NCBI RefSeq assembly: GCF_014648555.1
Contig: NZ_BMRI01000037.1
Location: 1 to 37,917 of the forward strand
DNA length: 37,917 nucleotides
DNA from: Kitasatospora griseola
GTDB lineage: Bacteria; Actinomycetota; Actinomycetes; Streptomycetales; Streptomycetaceae
Direction: 5' to 3'
The position numbers were made by a program, and so were the translations under genes. Each line of letters starts with the position of its first letter. Positions within the stretch are counted from its first letter, which is position 1. Below, piece by piece: positions 6,153-17,238 of this stretch. The notes beneath the pieces are model-generated. The model saw nothing but the letters and a program-made list of their open reading frames with translations, ran no database searches and was not told where the DNA came from.

Positions 6153-9100
6153 TCAGCCGAGTACCGGGGCGGGGTGCCCCTCCGCGATGAAGGCCTTCCA
6201 CAGCTTGGCGTAGGCGCCGTCGCGGTCGATCAGATCGGTGTGGGTGCCGTCCTCCACTATTCGTCCGTGGTCGAGGACGACGATCCGGTCGGCGCGTTCG
6301 GCGGTGGTGAGCCGGTGGGCGATGACCAGGGTGGTGCGTCCGCCGCTGAGCCGGTCGGCGGCGTGGTTGACGGCTGCTTCGGTCGCGAGGTCGAGAGCGG
6401 CGGTGGCTTCGTCGAGGAGCAGGATGTCGGGGTCGACCAGCTCGGCCCGGGCGAGGGCGATGAGCTGGCGCTGCCCGGCGGAGAGGTTGCGGCCGCGGGC
6501 GGCGACGGTGTGCCGGTAGCCGCCGGTGAGCCGGGTGATCATGTCGTGTGCGCCGACCGCCTTGGCGGCAGCTTCGACTTCGGCGTCGCTCGCCCCGGGG
6601 CGGCCGTAGGCGATGGCGTCGCGGACCGTCCCGGCGAACAGGTACGCCTCCTGCGGGACGACGCCGAGCCGGTGCCGGTAACCCTCCAGGTCGTACCGCG
6701 TCAGATCGGTGCCGTCGACCCGAACGGTGCCGCCGGTGGCGTCGTAGAACCGGGCGACCAGCTTGACCAGGGTGGACTTGCCGGCGCCGGTCTCGCCGAC
6801 CAGCGCGACGGTCTGGCCGGCGGGTATGTGCAGGTCGATGCCGGCGAGCACCTCGGGGTTGCCCTCGCCTCCGCCGTTGTAGGCGAAGCCGACGTTCTCG
6901 AAGGTGATCTCACCGCGCAGCGTCTCGACCGGGATGGGCTGTTCGGCCTGGGGCGTGCTGGTCGGGGTGCGCAGCAGCTCACGGATCCGGCCGAGGCCGA
7001 CGGCGGCCTGCTGGTAGCCGTCGAAGATCTGTGAGAGCTGGTTGACCGGGGCGAAGAACAGGTCGATGTACAGCAGGTACGCGACCAGGGCGCCGATGGT
7101 CAGGGTGCCGTGGTCGACCCGGGAGGCGCCGACGATCAGGACCAGGGTTGCGGCGATGCTGGACAGGAACTGCACGAACGGGAAGTACATCGAGATGTAC
7201 AGCTGGGCCTTGACCCGGGCGTGCCGGTAGGCGAGGCCGCGCTCGACGAACCGGTCGATGTTGGCGTCCTGGCGACGGAAGGCCTGGACGATCCGCATGC
7301 CCGCGACGTTCTCCTGCAGATCGGCGTTGACGGTGCTGATCAGGTCGCGGGAGATCTGGTACTGCTGGGCGGACTTCTTGCGGAACACCAGGGTGGCGAT
7401 GATCAGCGGCGGCAGCACCGCGAGGACCACCAGGGCGAGACCCGGGTCGATCACGACGAGGGCCACGAAGATCCCGACGAAGGTGAACAGGCTGACGACG
7501 GCGGTGACCACGCCGGTCTGCAGGAACGAAGATATGGAGTCCACATCGGTCGTCATGCGGGTCATGATCCGGCCGGCCAGCTCGCGCTCGTAGTAGTCGA
7601 GGCCGAGCCGGTTGAGGTGGGCGAAGATCTTCAGCCGCAGGGTGTAGAGGACGCGTTCGCCGGTACGCCCGGAGACCTTGCTCTCGGTGGCCTGCACCAG
7701 CCAGTCGAGCAGGACCACGACGAGCGCCAGCAGGGCGGCGATCGCAACGCCCCCGATGGCGGCCTTGCTGACGCCGTCGTCGATGCCGTGCCGGATCAGC
7801 ACCGGCAACGTCAGACCGGCGGCGGTGTCCAGCGCGACCAGCAGCAGTGCGAGCAGCAGCGGACGACGGAACGGGGCGAGCAGTCGGGCCAGATTGAACT
7901 TGGCGTCGGCGGTCTCGGCCAGCTCCACGGGGACGTCGGGGGTGTCGTTCGCCGGCGGCAGGGCGGCGACCTGGGCCAGCAACTCGGTGTCGGCGGCGGG
8001 CTTCTCCGCGACCGGTGCGGCCTTCTCGGTCTCCGCGGGTTCCTCGTTCTGCTGGGGCTCGGCGGCGGGGGCAGCCAGGGCGTCCGGGTCGGTGATCAGC
8101 GACCGGTAGCGCGGACATCGGGCCGTGAGTTCCTCGTGGGTGCCGATGTCGATCAGCCGACCGGCGTCGAGGACGGCGATGCGGTCGGCGAGCTGCAAGG
8201 TGGAACGGCGGTGTGCGATCAGCAGGGTGGTACGGCCGGCCATCACGCTGTGCAACGCGTCGTGGATCTCGGCCTCGATCTGCGGGTCGACCGCGGAGGT
8301 GGCGTCGTCGAGCAACAGGATGCGCGGATCGGTGAGGACCGCACGGGCCAGGGCGATACGTTGGCGCTGGCCGCCGGAGAGGGTGAGGCCCTGCTCGCCG
8401 ACCTTGGTGTCGTAGCCGCCGGGGAGCTCGCGGATGAAACCGTCGGCCTGGGCGATCCGGGCGGCGGCGAGGATCTGCTCCTCGGTGGCCTCGGGGTGGC
8501 CGTAGGAGATATTGGTACGGACCGTGTCGGAGAACAGGAAGCTCTCCTCCGGCACGATGCCGATGGCGGCGCGCACCGAATCGACCGTGGCTTCGCGGAG
8601 GTCCTGGCCGAACAGCCGGACGGCGCCGGAGGTGGGGTCGTAGAAACGAGGCACCAGCTGGGCGACGGTCGACTTGCCGGAGCCGGACGCACCGACCAGG
8701 GCCAGGGTCTCCCCCGGCGCGATCCGCAGGCTGAGACCGTCGAGCACCGGGACGCCGTCGGGAACGCTGCCCGGCTCGGGGTGCTCCTCGGCCCGGTAGT
8801 GGAAGGCGACCCGGTCGAGCTCCAGCACGGGCGTGCCGGCCGGGGCCGCATCCGGATCGAGGGGCTGGGCGTCCGGGGTCTCGGCGACCAGCGGGCGCTG
8901 GTCGATCAGCTGCATGACGCGTTCCACGCCGGCGCGGGTCTGCTGGGCGACGGTGACCACCACGGCGAGCATCCGGACCGGGCCCGTCATCTGCGCGAGG
9001 TAGGTGGAGAAGGCGACGAAGGTACCGAGGGTGACATCGCCCCGGACGGCCAGCCAGCCGCCGATGGCGAGCACTGCGACCTGCCCGAGCGCGGGAACGG

Positions 9101-9863
9101 CCTGCATCGCGGGGGTGTAGCGGGCATTCAGTCGGATCGAACGGAGCCGAGCGGCGAACAGCCCCCGCGAGACCCGCTCCAGCTTGCCGCGTTCCTGGGC
9201 CTCCTGACCGAAGCCCTTGACCACCCGGACGCCACCGACCGCAGCGTCCACCACACCGGCGACCTCCGCGGCCTGCTGCTGAGCTGCCCAGGTCGCCGGG
9301 AAGAGGCGCTTACGGCTGAGGGTGGAGATCCACCACAGGGCCGGGGCCATCACCAACGCGATCAGGGTGAGCGGCAGCGACAACCAGAACATGACCACCA
9401 ACGACATGCCGAACATCAGGGCGTAGCCCGTCATCATCGGCAGCATCGAGAGCAACCCGTTGACCAGTTGCAGGTCCGAGGTGGCGCGCCCGACCACCTG
9501 ACCGACGTCCAACCGGTCCTGGCGGTGCCCGTCGAGCCTGGTCAGCGAGCGGAACAGGTCGGCGCGCATGTCGTGCTGGACGTCCAGCGCGAGCTGCCCG
9601 CCGTAGTAGCGGCGGATCTGTGTGCACAGGAACACCGCGGCGGCCGCGACCAGCAGCAGCACTGCCCAGGGGGTGAGCGGGCGGCGGTGCGTGGTGATCA
9701 CGTCATCGATGATCACCTTGGTGATGAGCGGGACGATCGCGGTGATCGCCATGCCGACCAGCGACGACCCGAAGGACAGCGACAGGTTGCGACGGTAGCG
9801 CCAGCAGTAGCCACCGAGCCGGCGGAGCCAGCCTTGCTCTGGGAAACCATGAGTCTCGGGCAT
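6153..9863 (-). CDS. Fused two-half ABC exporter (TMD-NBD-TMD-NBD)
   Basis: The 1236-residue protein contains two complete half exporters joined by an Ala/Pro/Glu-rich linker (about residues 605-665). Each half has a six-helix type 1 exporter membrane domain and then an ATPase domain. NBD1 has Walker A GASGSGKST (about 390), signature LSGGQ and a Walker B that reads LLLDD, with Asp where the catalytic Glu is normally found. NBD2 has Walker A GETGAGKST (about 1022), signature LSAGQ and Walker B LLLDE. The Asp of NBD1 and the altered signature of NBD2 fall in the same composite ATP site, so one site is probably degenerate, as in heterodimeric exporters. The substrate is unknown (lipid or drug). 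The start at 9863 is chosen because the upstream in-frame stretch uses rare TTA and CTA codons and overlaps a promoter-like sequence. Confidence 0.92.
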   Translation of the reverse strand: MPETHGFPEQGWLRRLGGYCWRYRRNLSLSFGSSLVGMAITAIVPLITKVIIDDVITTHRRPLTPWAVLLLVAAAAVFLCTQIRRYYGGQLALDVQHDMRADLFRSLTRLDGHRQDRLDVGQVVGRATSDLQLVNGLLSMLPMMTGYALMFGMSLVVMFWLSLPLTLIALVMAPALWWISTLSRKRLFPATWAAQQQAAEVAGVVDAAVGGVRVVKGFGQEAQERGKLERVSRGLFAARLRSIRLNARYTPAMQAVPALGQVAVLAIGGWLAVRGDVTLGTFVAFSTYLAQMTGPVRMLAVVVTVAQQTRAGVERVMQLIDQRPLVAETPDAQPLDPDAAPAGTPVLELDRVAFHYRAEEHPEPGSVPDGVPVLDGLSLRIAPGETLALVGASGSGKSTVAQLVPRFYDPTSGAVRLFGQDLREATVDSVRAAIGIVPEESFLFSDTVRTNISYGHPEATEEQILAAARIAQADGFIRELPGGYDTKVGEQGLTLSGGQRQRIALARAVLTDPRILLLDDATSAVDPQIEAEIHDALHSVMAGRTTLLIAHRRSTLQLADRIAVLDAGRLIDIGTHEELTARCPRYRSLITDPDALAAPAAEPQQNEEPAETEKAAPVAEKPAADTELLAQVAALPPANDTPDVPVELAETADAKFNLARLLAPFRRPLLLALLLVALDTAAGLTLPVLIRHGIDDGVSKAAIGGVAIAALLALVVVLLDWLVQATESKVSGRTGERVLYTLRLKIFAHLNRLGLDYYERELAGRIMTRMTTDVDSISSFLQTGVVTAVVSLFTFVGIFVALVVIDPGLALVVLAVLPPLIIATLVFRKKSAQQYQISRDLISTVNADLQENVAGMRIVQAFRRQDANIDRFVERGLAYRHARVKAQLYISMYFPFVQFLSSIAATLVLIVGASRVDHGTLTIGALVAYLLYIDLFFAPVNQLSQIFDGYQQAAVGLGRIRELLRTPTSTPQAEQPIPVETLRGEITFENVGFAYNGGGEGNPEVLAGIDLHIPAGQTVALVGETGAGKSTLVKLVARFYDATGGTVRVDGTDLTRYDLEGYRHRLGVVPQEAYLFAGTVRDAIAYGRPGASDAEVEAAAKAVGAHDMITRLTGGYRHTVAARGRNLSAGQRQLIALARAELVDPDILLLDEATAALDLATEAAVNHAADRLSGGRTTLVIAHRLTTAERADRIVVLDHGRIVEDGTHTDLIDRDGAYAKLWKAFIAEGHPAPVLG

Positions 9864-9871
9864 ATTTAGTG

Positions 9872-9901
9872 ATGCTAACCATTCGGCCGATTGGGCGTCC
9901 A
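9872..9901 (-). promoter_or_regulatory. Candidate promoter for the ABC exporter, giving a leaderless mRNA
   Basis: On the minus strand TGGACG (9896-9901) and TAGCAT (9872-9877) are separated by 18 bp, each matching four of six consensus bases. The predicted start point falls at or next to the ATG at 9863, and no Shine-Dalgarno sequence is present. This is inference from spacing only. Confidence 0.35.
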
Positions 9902-10060
9902 TCGGATTCGACGGGCGCATAGGAGGCTGAACGACCCGAGGTCGAGCTTCCTTCCCGTCTACAGCCTGCCCGCGGCACGCGGGGGTGCGCCTCCAACGGT
10001 CGGCTACACCTGGGTCAGCCGATCGTCCTAGGCGGGGGTACAGCAGACTTCAGGCCGGAC

Positions 10061-10091
10061 CCTGAACCTGCCTGGAAACCTGCAGGTCAGG
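10061..10091 (-). terminator. Hairpin over the TetR stop codon
   Basis: CCTGAACCTGC at 10061-10071 pairs with GCAGGTCAGG at 10082-10091 with one bulged base. It overlaps the TetR stop codon on the minus strand and precedes the exporter gene by about 200 bp, so it may separate the two transcripts. Confidence 0.4.
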
Positions 10092-10758
10092 CAGCTGGGC
10101 TCGGCTCCACGACCGCAGCGGCCGCCGCCACGAACGCACCCTGGGCCAACGCGCGCAGCAGGGCTGCCATCGCTTCACGGCTCAGGCCGGTCCGCTCGGC
10201 GGCGAGCTCCGCCGGGGCGGCCTGCGGCGCCGCGCTGTGCGGGGTGGAGTTGAGCAGGCCGAAGACCGCGTGCACGGCGGCGCGGGCGACCGGTTCGGCT
10301 TCGGCGACGGCCAGTGCGGTGAAAGCCTCGCGCACCACAGCGACCCACAGTTCGACGTAACCGCGCTGCAGTCGACGGACCCGGCGGCGGTCCTCCTCCT
10401 TGAGGTGGAGCAGCTCGCGGTCGTGCAGGATGATCAGGTCCCGGTCGTCCAGGGCGAAGTCGATGTGGCCGTCGATCAGGGAGTCCAATGCGGCCTGCGG
10501 CCCGTCGGCCGCTCCGGCCCGTCGGCGCCCCTCTTCCAGCAGGCGCTCGCTGATGCCGACCAGGAGGTCGGCAAGCATCGCGTCCTTGCCCGCGAAATGC
10601 CGGTACAGGCCGGGTCCGCTGATGCCGACCGCCTTACCGATCTCGTCCACGCCGACGCCGAGGAAACCGCGGGCGGCGAACAGCCTGGCGGCCTCCTTCC
10701 GGATCTGGTCACGGCGTGGGAGCACAGGGGTGGCAGGGCGGTTGGGCATGCTGCCCAT
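10087..10758 (-). CDS. TetR-family regulator of the acyl-CoA/leucine operon
   Basis: The 223-residue protein has an N-terminal TetR helix-turn-helix (about residues 18-60, with V-G-I-S-G-P-G-L-Y-R-H-F as the recognition segment and the usual F-A-G-K-D after it). An all-helical ligand domain ends in an Ala-rich tail. It is divergent from the carboxylase operon, and two related 16-bp palindromes lie between them, so it most likely represses that operon and itself. The ligand is probably an acyl-CoA pathway intermediate (inference from context). The ATG three codons further in (10749) is an equally possible start. The upstream palindrome ends only 14 bases from the first ATG. Confidence 0.88.
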   Translation of the reverse strand: MGSMPNRPATPVLPRRDQIRKEAARLFAARGFLGVGVDEIGKAVGISGPGLYRHFAGKDAMLADLLVGISERLLEEGRRRAGAADGPQAALDSLIDGHIDFALDDRDLIILHDRELLHLKEEDRRRVRRLQRGYVELWVAVVREAFTALAVAEAEPVARAAVHAVFGLLNSTPHSAAPQAAPAELAAERTGLSREAMAALLRALAQGAFVAAAAAVVEPSPAA

Positions 10759-10771
10759 CGTAGACAGTCGG

Positions 10772-10787
10772 GTTATCGCTGGTTAAC
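10772..10787. promoter_or_regulatory. Candidate TetR operator 1
   Basis: GTTATCGCTGGTTAAC has inverted GTTA and TAAC ends. It matches operator 2 at 13 of 16 positions and lies 27 bp from it, start to start. It sits 14 bases upstream of the tetR ATG, where a bound dimer would block tetR transcription. Confidence 0.6.
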
Positions 10788-10798
10788 CTGGCGGCAGA

Positions 10799-10814
10799 GT
10801 TAACGCTCATTAAC
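10799..10814. promoter_or_regulatory. Candidate TetR operator 2
   Basis: GTTAACGCTCATTAAC is an imperfect 16-bp palindrome with GTTAA and TTAAC ends. It lies 65 bp before the carboxyltransferase ATG. The shared pattern with operator 1 is GTTA-n-CGCT-nn-TTAAC. Two copies in a divergent intergenic region is the usual arrangement for a TetR autorepressor. Confidence 0.65.
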
Positions 10815-10879
10815 ACGGGCTGGCCGGCTCGCCCTTCGGCCTGCCCGGATCCGAATCCGAGGGCAAGGGAGCTCTTGGG

Positions 10880-12598
10880 ATGGTCCCCTCTTCTTCGGCA
10901 CCGACCTCATCGTGGTCTCCGGCTCCGTCGCGGAACGCTTCCGCGACGAGGCAGCCGGTATCGCTGTTCGACGCGGCCGCCGCACCGGCACCGCGACTGG
11001 AGAGCACGGTCGACCCGGCGTCACCCGCCGGACTCGCCAACGCCCAGGCCCACCGGGCACTGGTCTCCGAGCTACGCGAGAAGCTCGCGGCAGCGGCACT
11101 CGGCGGCGGCGAGAAGGCGCGCGCCAAGCACACCGCCCGCGGCAAGCTCCTGCCCCGCGACCGGGTGGACACCCTGCTCGACCCGGGCTCGCCCTTCCTG
11201 GAGCTGGCCCCCCTGGCAGCCGACGGCCTGTACGACGGGGCCGCCCCCGCCGCAGGTGTGATCGCCGGCATCGGGCGGGTCGCCGGGCGCGAGGTCCTGG
11301 TGGTGGCGAACGACGCCACGGTCAAGGGCGGCACCTACTACCCGATGACGGTGAAGAAGCACCTGCGCGCGCAGGAGGTGGCCCTGGAGAACCGGCTGCC
11401 CTGCATCTATCTGGTGGACTCGGGCGGAGCGTTCCTGCCGATGCAGGACGAGGTGTTCCCCGACCGCGACCACTTCGGCCGGATCTTCTACAACCAGGCG
11501 CGCCTGTCCGCCGCCGGGATCCCGCAGATCGCGGCGGTGCTCGGCTCGTGCACCGCGGGCGGCGCCTACGTCCCGGCGATGAGCGACCAGGCGGTGATCG
11601 TCCGCAACCAGGGCACCATCTTCCTGGGTGGTCCGCCGCTGGTGAAGGCCGCCACCGGAGAGGTGGTGACCGCCGAGGAACTCGGCGGTGGCGACCTCCA
11701 CTCGCGGACCTCCGGCGTGACGGACCACCTGGCGGAGGACGACGCCCACGCGCTCTCCATCGTCCGCACCATCGTGGCCGGACTCGGCCCGCGCGCCGCG
11801 AAGCCCTGGCCGCTCGCCCCGGTCGAGCCGCCCGCGGTCGACCCGGCCGGCCTCTACGGCGTGGTGCCGGTGGACCCGCGCACCCCTTATGACGTGCGCG
11901 AGGTGATCGCCCGCCTGGTCGACGGCAGCCGCTTCGCCGAGTTCAAGGCGGAGTACGGCACCACCCTGGTGACCGGGTTCGCCCGCATTCACGGGCATCC
12001 GGTCGGCATCGTCGCCAACAACGGCGTCCTGTTCGCCGAGTCCGCGCTCAAGGGCGCGCACTTCATCGAGTTGTGCGACCAGCGGGGCATCCCCCTCCTC
12101 TTCCTGCAGAACATCACCGGTTTCATGGTGGGTCGCCAGTACGAGGCCGGCGGCATCGCCAAGCACGGCGCCAAGATGGTCACCGCGGTGGCCTGCACCC
12201 GCGTGCCGAAGTTGACGGTGGTGATCGGCGGTTCGTACGGCGCGGGCAACTATTCGATGTGCGGCCGGGCCTACTCACCTCGCTTCCTGTGGATGTGGCC
12301 GAACGCGAAGATTTCCGTGATGGGTGGCGAGCAGGCCGCCTCAGTGCTTGCCACGGTCCGACGCGACCAGTTCGAGGCCCGAGGCGAGGACTGGCCGGTC
12401 GAGGCCGAGGACGAGTTCAAGCGCCCGGTCCGCGAGCAGTACGAGCGGCAGGGCAACGCCTACTACGCCTCCGCGCGACTGTGGGACGACGGCGTGATCG
12501 ACCCCATGCAGACCCGGACCGCGCTCGGCCTGGCGCTCACTGCGTGCGCCAACGCCCCGCTCCCCGAACCCCGCCCGTTCGGCGTCTTCCGCATGTGA
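10880..12598 (+). CDS. accD1: Acyl-CoA carboxylase beta subunit (methylcrotonyl-CoA type)
   Basis: The 572-residue carboxyltransferase moves CO2 from biotin to an acyl-CoA. The segment from S-G-G-A-F-L-P to R-I-F-Y-N-Q-A is characteristic of the methylcrotonyl-CoA carboxylase branch. The paired crotonase-like halves, with G-S-C-T-A-G-G-A-Y and G-G-S-Y-G-A-G-N-Y glycine-rich oxyanion segments, are present. Together with the next gene it should carboxylate 3-methylcrotonyl-CoA in leucine breakdown; propionyl- or acetyl-CoA activity cannot be excluded. The first 35 or so residues are Ser/Ala/Pro-rich and not conserved-looking, so a start further in is possible. AAGGGAG lies about ten bases before the chosen ATG. 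It is the first gene of a four-gene operon. Confidence 0.93.
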   Translation: MVPSSSAPTSSWSPAPSRNASATRQPVSLFDAAAAPAPRLESTVDPASPAGLANAQAHRALVSELREKLAAAALGGGEKARAKHTARGKLLPRDRVDTLLDPGSPFLELAPLAADGLYDGAAPAAGVIAGIGRVAGREVLVVANDATVKGGTYYPMTVKKHLRAQEVALENRLPCIYLVDSGGAFLPMQDEVFPDRDHFGRIFYNQARLSAAGIPQIAAVLGSCTAGGAYVPAMSDQAVIVRNQGTIFLGGPPLVKAATGEVVTAEELGGGDLHSRTSGVTDHLAEDDAHALSIVRTIVAGLGPRAAKPWPLAPVEPPAVDPAGLYGVVPVDPRTPYDVREVIARLVDGSRFAEFKAEYGTTLVTGFARIHGHPVGIVANNGVLFAESALKGAHFIELCDQRGIPLLFLQNITGFMVGRQYEAGGIAKHGAKMVTAVACTRVPKLTVVIGGSYGAGNYSMCGRAYSPRFLWMWPNAKISVMGGEQAASVLATVRRDQFEARGEDWPVEAEDEFKRPVREQYERQGNAYYASARLWDDGVIDPMQTRTALGLALTACANAPLPEPRPFGVFRM

Positions 12599-12691
12599 CG
12601 CCTGGCCGGGGGCCGAGCCACGGACCGGCCACCGCTTCTGATGCATCGTCAATTCGCTCACCCGTTCTCCTCGCAACGGAGGCACACCTCC

Positions 12692-14913
<2,222 letters not shown>

Positions 14914-14917
<4 letters not shown>

Positions 14918-15909
14918 CCACCGCTCCCGACCGGGCCGCAGTCGAACCGACCGTGCTGGAACTCGGCCTGCCGGACCCCGTACGTGACCCCGATCTGCCA
15001 GCCCGAGTGCGCATCCACGAGGTCGGCGCCCGTGACGGGCTGCAGAACGAGAGCAGCCTCGTCCCCGTCGAGGTCAAGGCGGAGTTCATCGCCCGACTCG
15101 CCGACGCCGGGCTGCGCACCGTGGAAGCCACCAGCTTCGTCCACCCCAATTGGGTGCCGCAGTTGGCCGACGCCGAGGAACTGATGCCTCGGCTGGCCGA
15201 GCTGCCCGCGCGGTACCCGGGGCTCCGTCTGCCCGTCCTGGTGCCGAACGAGCGTGGACTGGACCGGGCGCTGGCCCACCATGCCGGTGAGGTCGCGGTG
15301 TTCGCCAGCGCCACCGACACGTTCGCCCGGCGCAACCTCAACCGCTCGGCGGACGAGGCGATGGCCATGTTCCGGCCCGTGGTCGAACGTGCCACGGCAG
15401 CGGGAGTCCCGGTCCGCGGCTACCTGTCGATGTGCTTCGGCGACCCGTGGGAGGGGCCCGTGCCGATCGCCCAGGTGGTCCGGCACGGCCTGACGCTGCT
15501 GGAGATGGGCTGCACCGAGCTGAGCCTCGGCGACACCATCGGCGTCGCCACGCCCGGCCAGGTCAAGGCGCTGATCGACGAATTCACTCGTTCCGGCGTT
15601 CCGGTCGACCAGCTCGCGGTGCACTTCCACGACACGTACGGGCAGGCGCTGGCCAACACGCTGGCCGCGCTCCGCTCCGGCGTGACGGTGGTGGACGCCT
15701 CCGCCGGCGGCCTCGGCGGTTGCCCGTACGCCAAGAGTGCGACCGGCAACCTGGCGACCGAGGACCTGGTCTGGATGCTGCACGGCCTGGGCATCGAAAC
15801 CGGCGTCGACCTGGCGTCGCTCACCGAAACCAGCGGCTGGATGGCGCGTCAGCTCGGCCGCCCCAGCCCCTCGCGGACCGTCCGCGCCCTGTTCGGGCCC
15901 ACGGCCTGA
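14914..15909 (+). CDS. mvaB: Hydroxymethylglutaryl-CoA lyase
   Basis: The 331-residue TIM-barrel aldolase cleaves HMG-CoA to acetoacetate and acetyl-CoA, the last step of leucine breakdown. Diagnostic features are E-V-G-A-R-D-G-L-Q-N-E near the N-terminus (metal-binding Asp and catalytic Arg), an H-F-H-D-T-Y-G metal site, and the G-G-L-G-G-C-P-Y-A signature with the catalytic Cys at residue 270. It overlaps the biotin carboxylase gene by four bases, which places it firmly in the operon. No enoyl-CoA hydratase for the methylglutaconyl step is in this window, so that enzyme must be encoded elsewhere. Confidence 0.95.
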
Positions 15910-15967
15910 CCGCTGACTCCAAACCCCCCACCCGGCCCACTAGGCCTCGATCCCGGGAGGATCACCC

Positions 15968-17158
15968 GTGCTCGACCACCGGCTGAGCAGTGACTACGAG
16001 GAACTCCGGCGCACCGTCGCGGAGTTTGCCAACGATGTAGTTGCGCCGAAGATCGGCGAATACTACGAGCAGAATGAATTCCCGTACGAAATCATTCGGG
16101 AAATGGGCCGGATGGGCCTGTTCGGCCTGCCCTTCCCCGAGGAGTACGGCGGCATGGGCGGCGACTATTTCGCGCTCTGCCTGGCCCTGGAGGAACTGGC
16201 CCGGGTCGACTCCTCGGTGGCGATCACGCTGGAGGCCGCGGTCTCGCTCGGCGCCATGCCGATCCACCTCTTCGGCACCGAGGAGCAGAAGCGCGAGTGG
16301 CTGCCGAAGTTGACGTCCGGCCAGATGCTCGGCGCGTTCGGCCTGACCGAGCCCGAGGGCGGCACGGACGCCGGCGGGACTCGCACCACCGCGCGCTACG
16401 ACGCGGCCACCGACGAGTGGGTGATCAACGGAAGCAAGTGCTTCATCACCAATTCCGGCACCGATATCACCGGGCTGGTGACCGTCACCGCACTGACCGA
16501 ACCGATCGCACATTCGAGTGACGAGGGCGTAAATCACTCGCCCACGAGGGAAATCTCCTCCATTATCGTCCCCACTGGAACTCCCGGGTTCCAGGTGTCG
16601 AAGAAGTACTCGAAGGTCGGGTGGAACGCCTCCGACACCCGCGAACTGTCCTTCACCGACTGCCGAGTGCCCGCGGCCAACCTGCTTGGTCGCCAGGGCC
16701 GCGGCTACGCCCAGTTCCTTCGCATCCTCGACGAGGGCCGCATCGCCATCGCGGCCCTGGCCACCGGCCTGGCCCAGGGGTGCGTCGACCAGTCCCTGTC
16801 CTACGCCGCCACTCGTCGCGCCTTCGGCCGGCCGATCGGCGCCAACCAGGTCATCCAGTTCAAGCTCGCCGACATGGAGATGCGCGCACACACCTCCCGC
16901 CTGGCCTGGCGGGACGCCGCCTCCCGGCTGCTGCACTCCGAGCCCTTCAAGAAGGAGGCAGCCATTGCCAAGCTGTTCGCCTCCGAGGCCGCGGTCGACA
17001 ACGCGCGCGAAGCGACCCAGATCCACGGTGGCTACGGCTTCATGAACGAGTACCCGGTCGCCAGGTTCTGGCGCGACTGCAAGATTCTGGAGATCGGCGA
17101 GGGCACCTCCGAGGTCCAGCGGATGCTGATCGCGCGCGAACTCGGCGTCAACTCCTGA
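15968..17158 (+). CDS. acdH: Acyl-CoA dehydrogenase (AcdH-like)
   Basis: The 396-residue flavoprotein starts at GTG with GGGAGG seven bases upstream. It has the usual three-part fold: an FAD segment F-G-L-T-E-P-E-G-G-T-D-A, a W-I/V-I-N-G-S-K middle strand, and the C-terminal G-G-Y-G-F and E-G-T-S-E segments. The catalytic base is expected at Glu378 in G-E-G-T-S-E, as in short- and branched-chain dehydrogenases. True isovaleryl-CoA dehydrogenases have Ala there and place the base elsewhere. In Streptomyces, AcdH-type enzymes act on branched acyl-CoAs (isovaleryl, isobutyryl, butyryl). It is the last gene of the operon, 58 bp after the lyase gene. Electrons pass to electron transfer flavoprotein. 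Confidence 0.92.
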   Translation: MLDHRLSSDYEELRRTVAEFANDVVAPKIGEYYEQNEFPYEIIREMGRMGLFGLPFPEEYGGMGGDYFALCLALEELARVDSSVAITLEAAVSLGAMPIHLFGTEEQKREWLPKLTSGQMLGAFGLTEPEGGTDAGGTRTTARYDAATDEWVINGSKCFITNSGTDITGLVTVTALTEPIAHSSDEGVNHSPTREISSIIVPTGTPGFQVSKKYSKVGWNASDTRELSFTDCRVPAANLLGRQGRGYAQFLRILDEGRIAIAALATGLAQGCVDQSLSYAATRRAFGRPIGANQVIQFKLADMEMRAHTSRLAWRDAASRLLHSEPFKKEAAIAKLFASEAAVDNAREATQIHGGYGFMNEYPVARFWRDCKILEIGEGTSEVQRMLIARELGVNS

Positions 17159-17238
17159 ACCACGCGCTGACACAGCCCTGCTGACGGATCACTGCCTGCC
17201 GGAGTGTCCGGACCGCCGCGTCCCGGACCACCCGCAGG

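Noticed and set aside
7110..9869. Very long plus-strand open frame antisense to the ABC exporter
   Set aside because: It mirrors the high-GC codon pattern of the exporter gene; the predicted product is Gly/Asp/Arg-rich without domains and has no ribosome binding site.
12641..12691. 17-codon upstream extension of the biotin carboxylase gene
   Set aside because: The ATG at 12692 has ACGGAGG upstream and begins directly before the conserved L-V-A-N-R-G-E-I motif; the extension is not family-like.
17195..17225. Six-bp hairpin between the acyl-CoA dehydrogenase and the DUF4239-like gene as terminator
   Set aside because: GTCCGG/CCGGAC with an 11-base loop is too weak to call in sequence this GC-rich.
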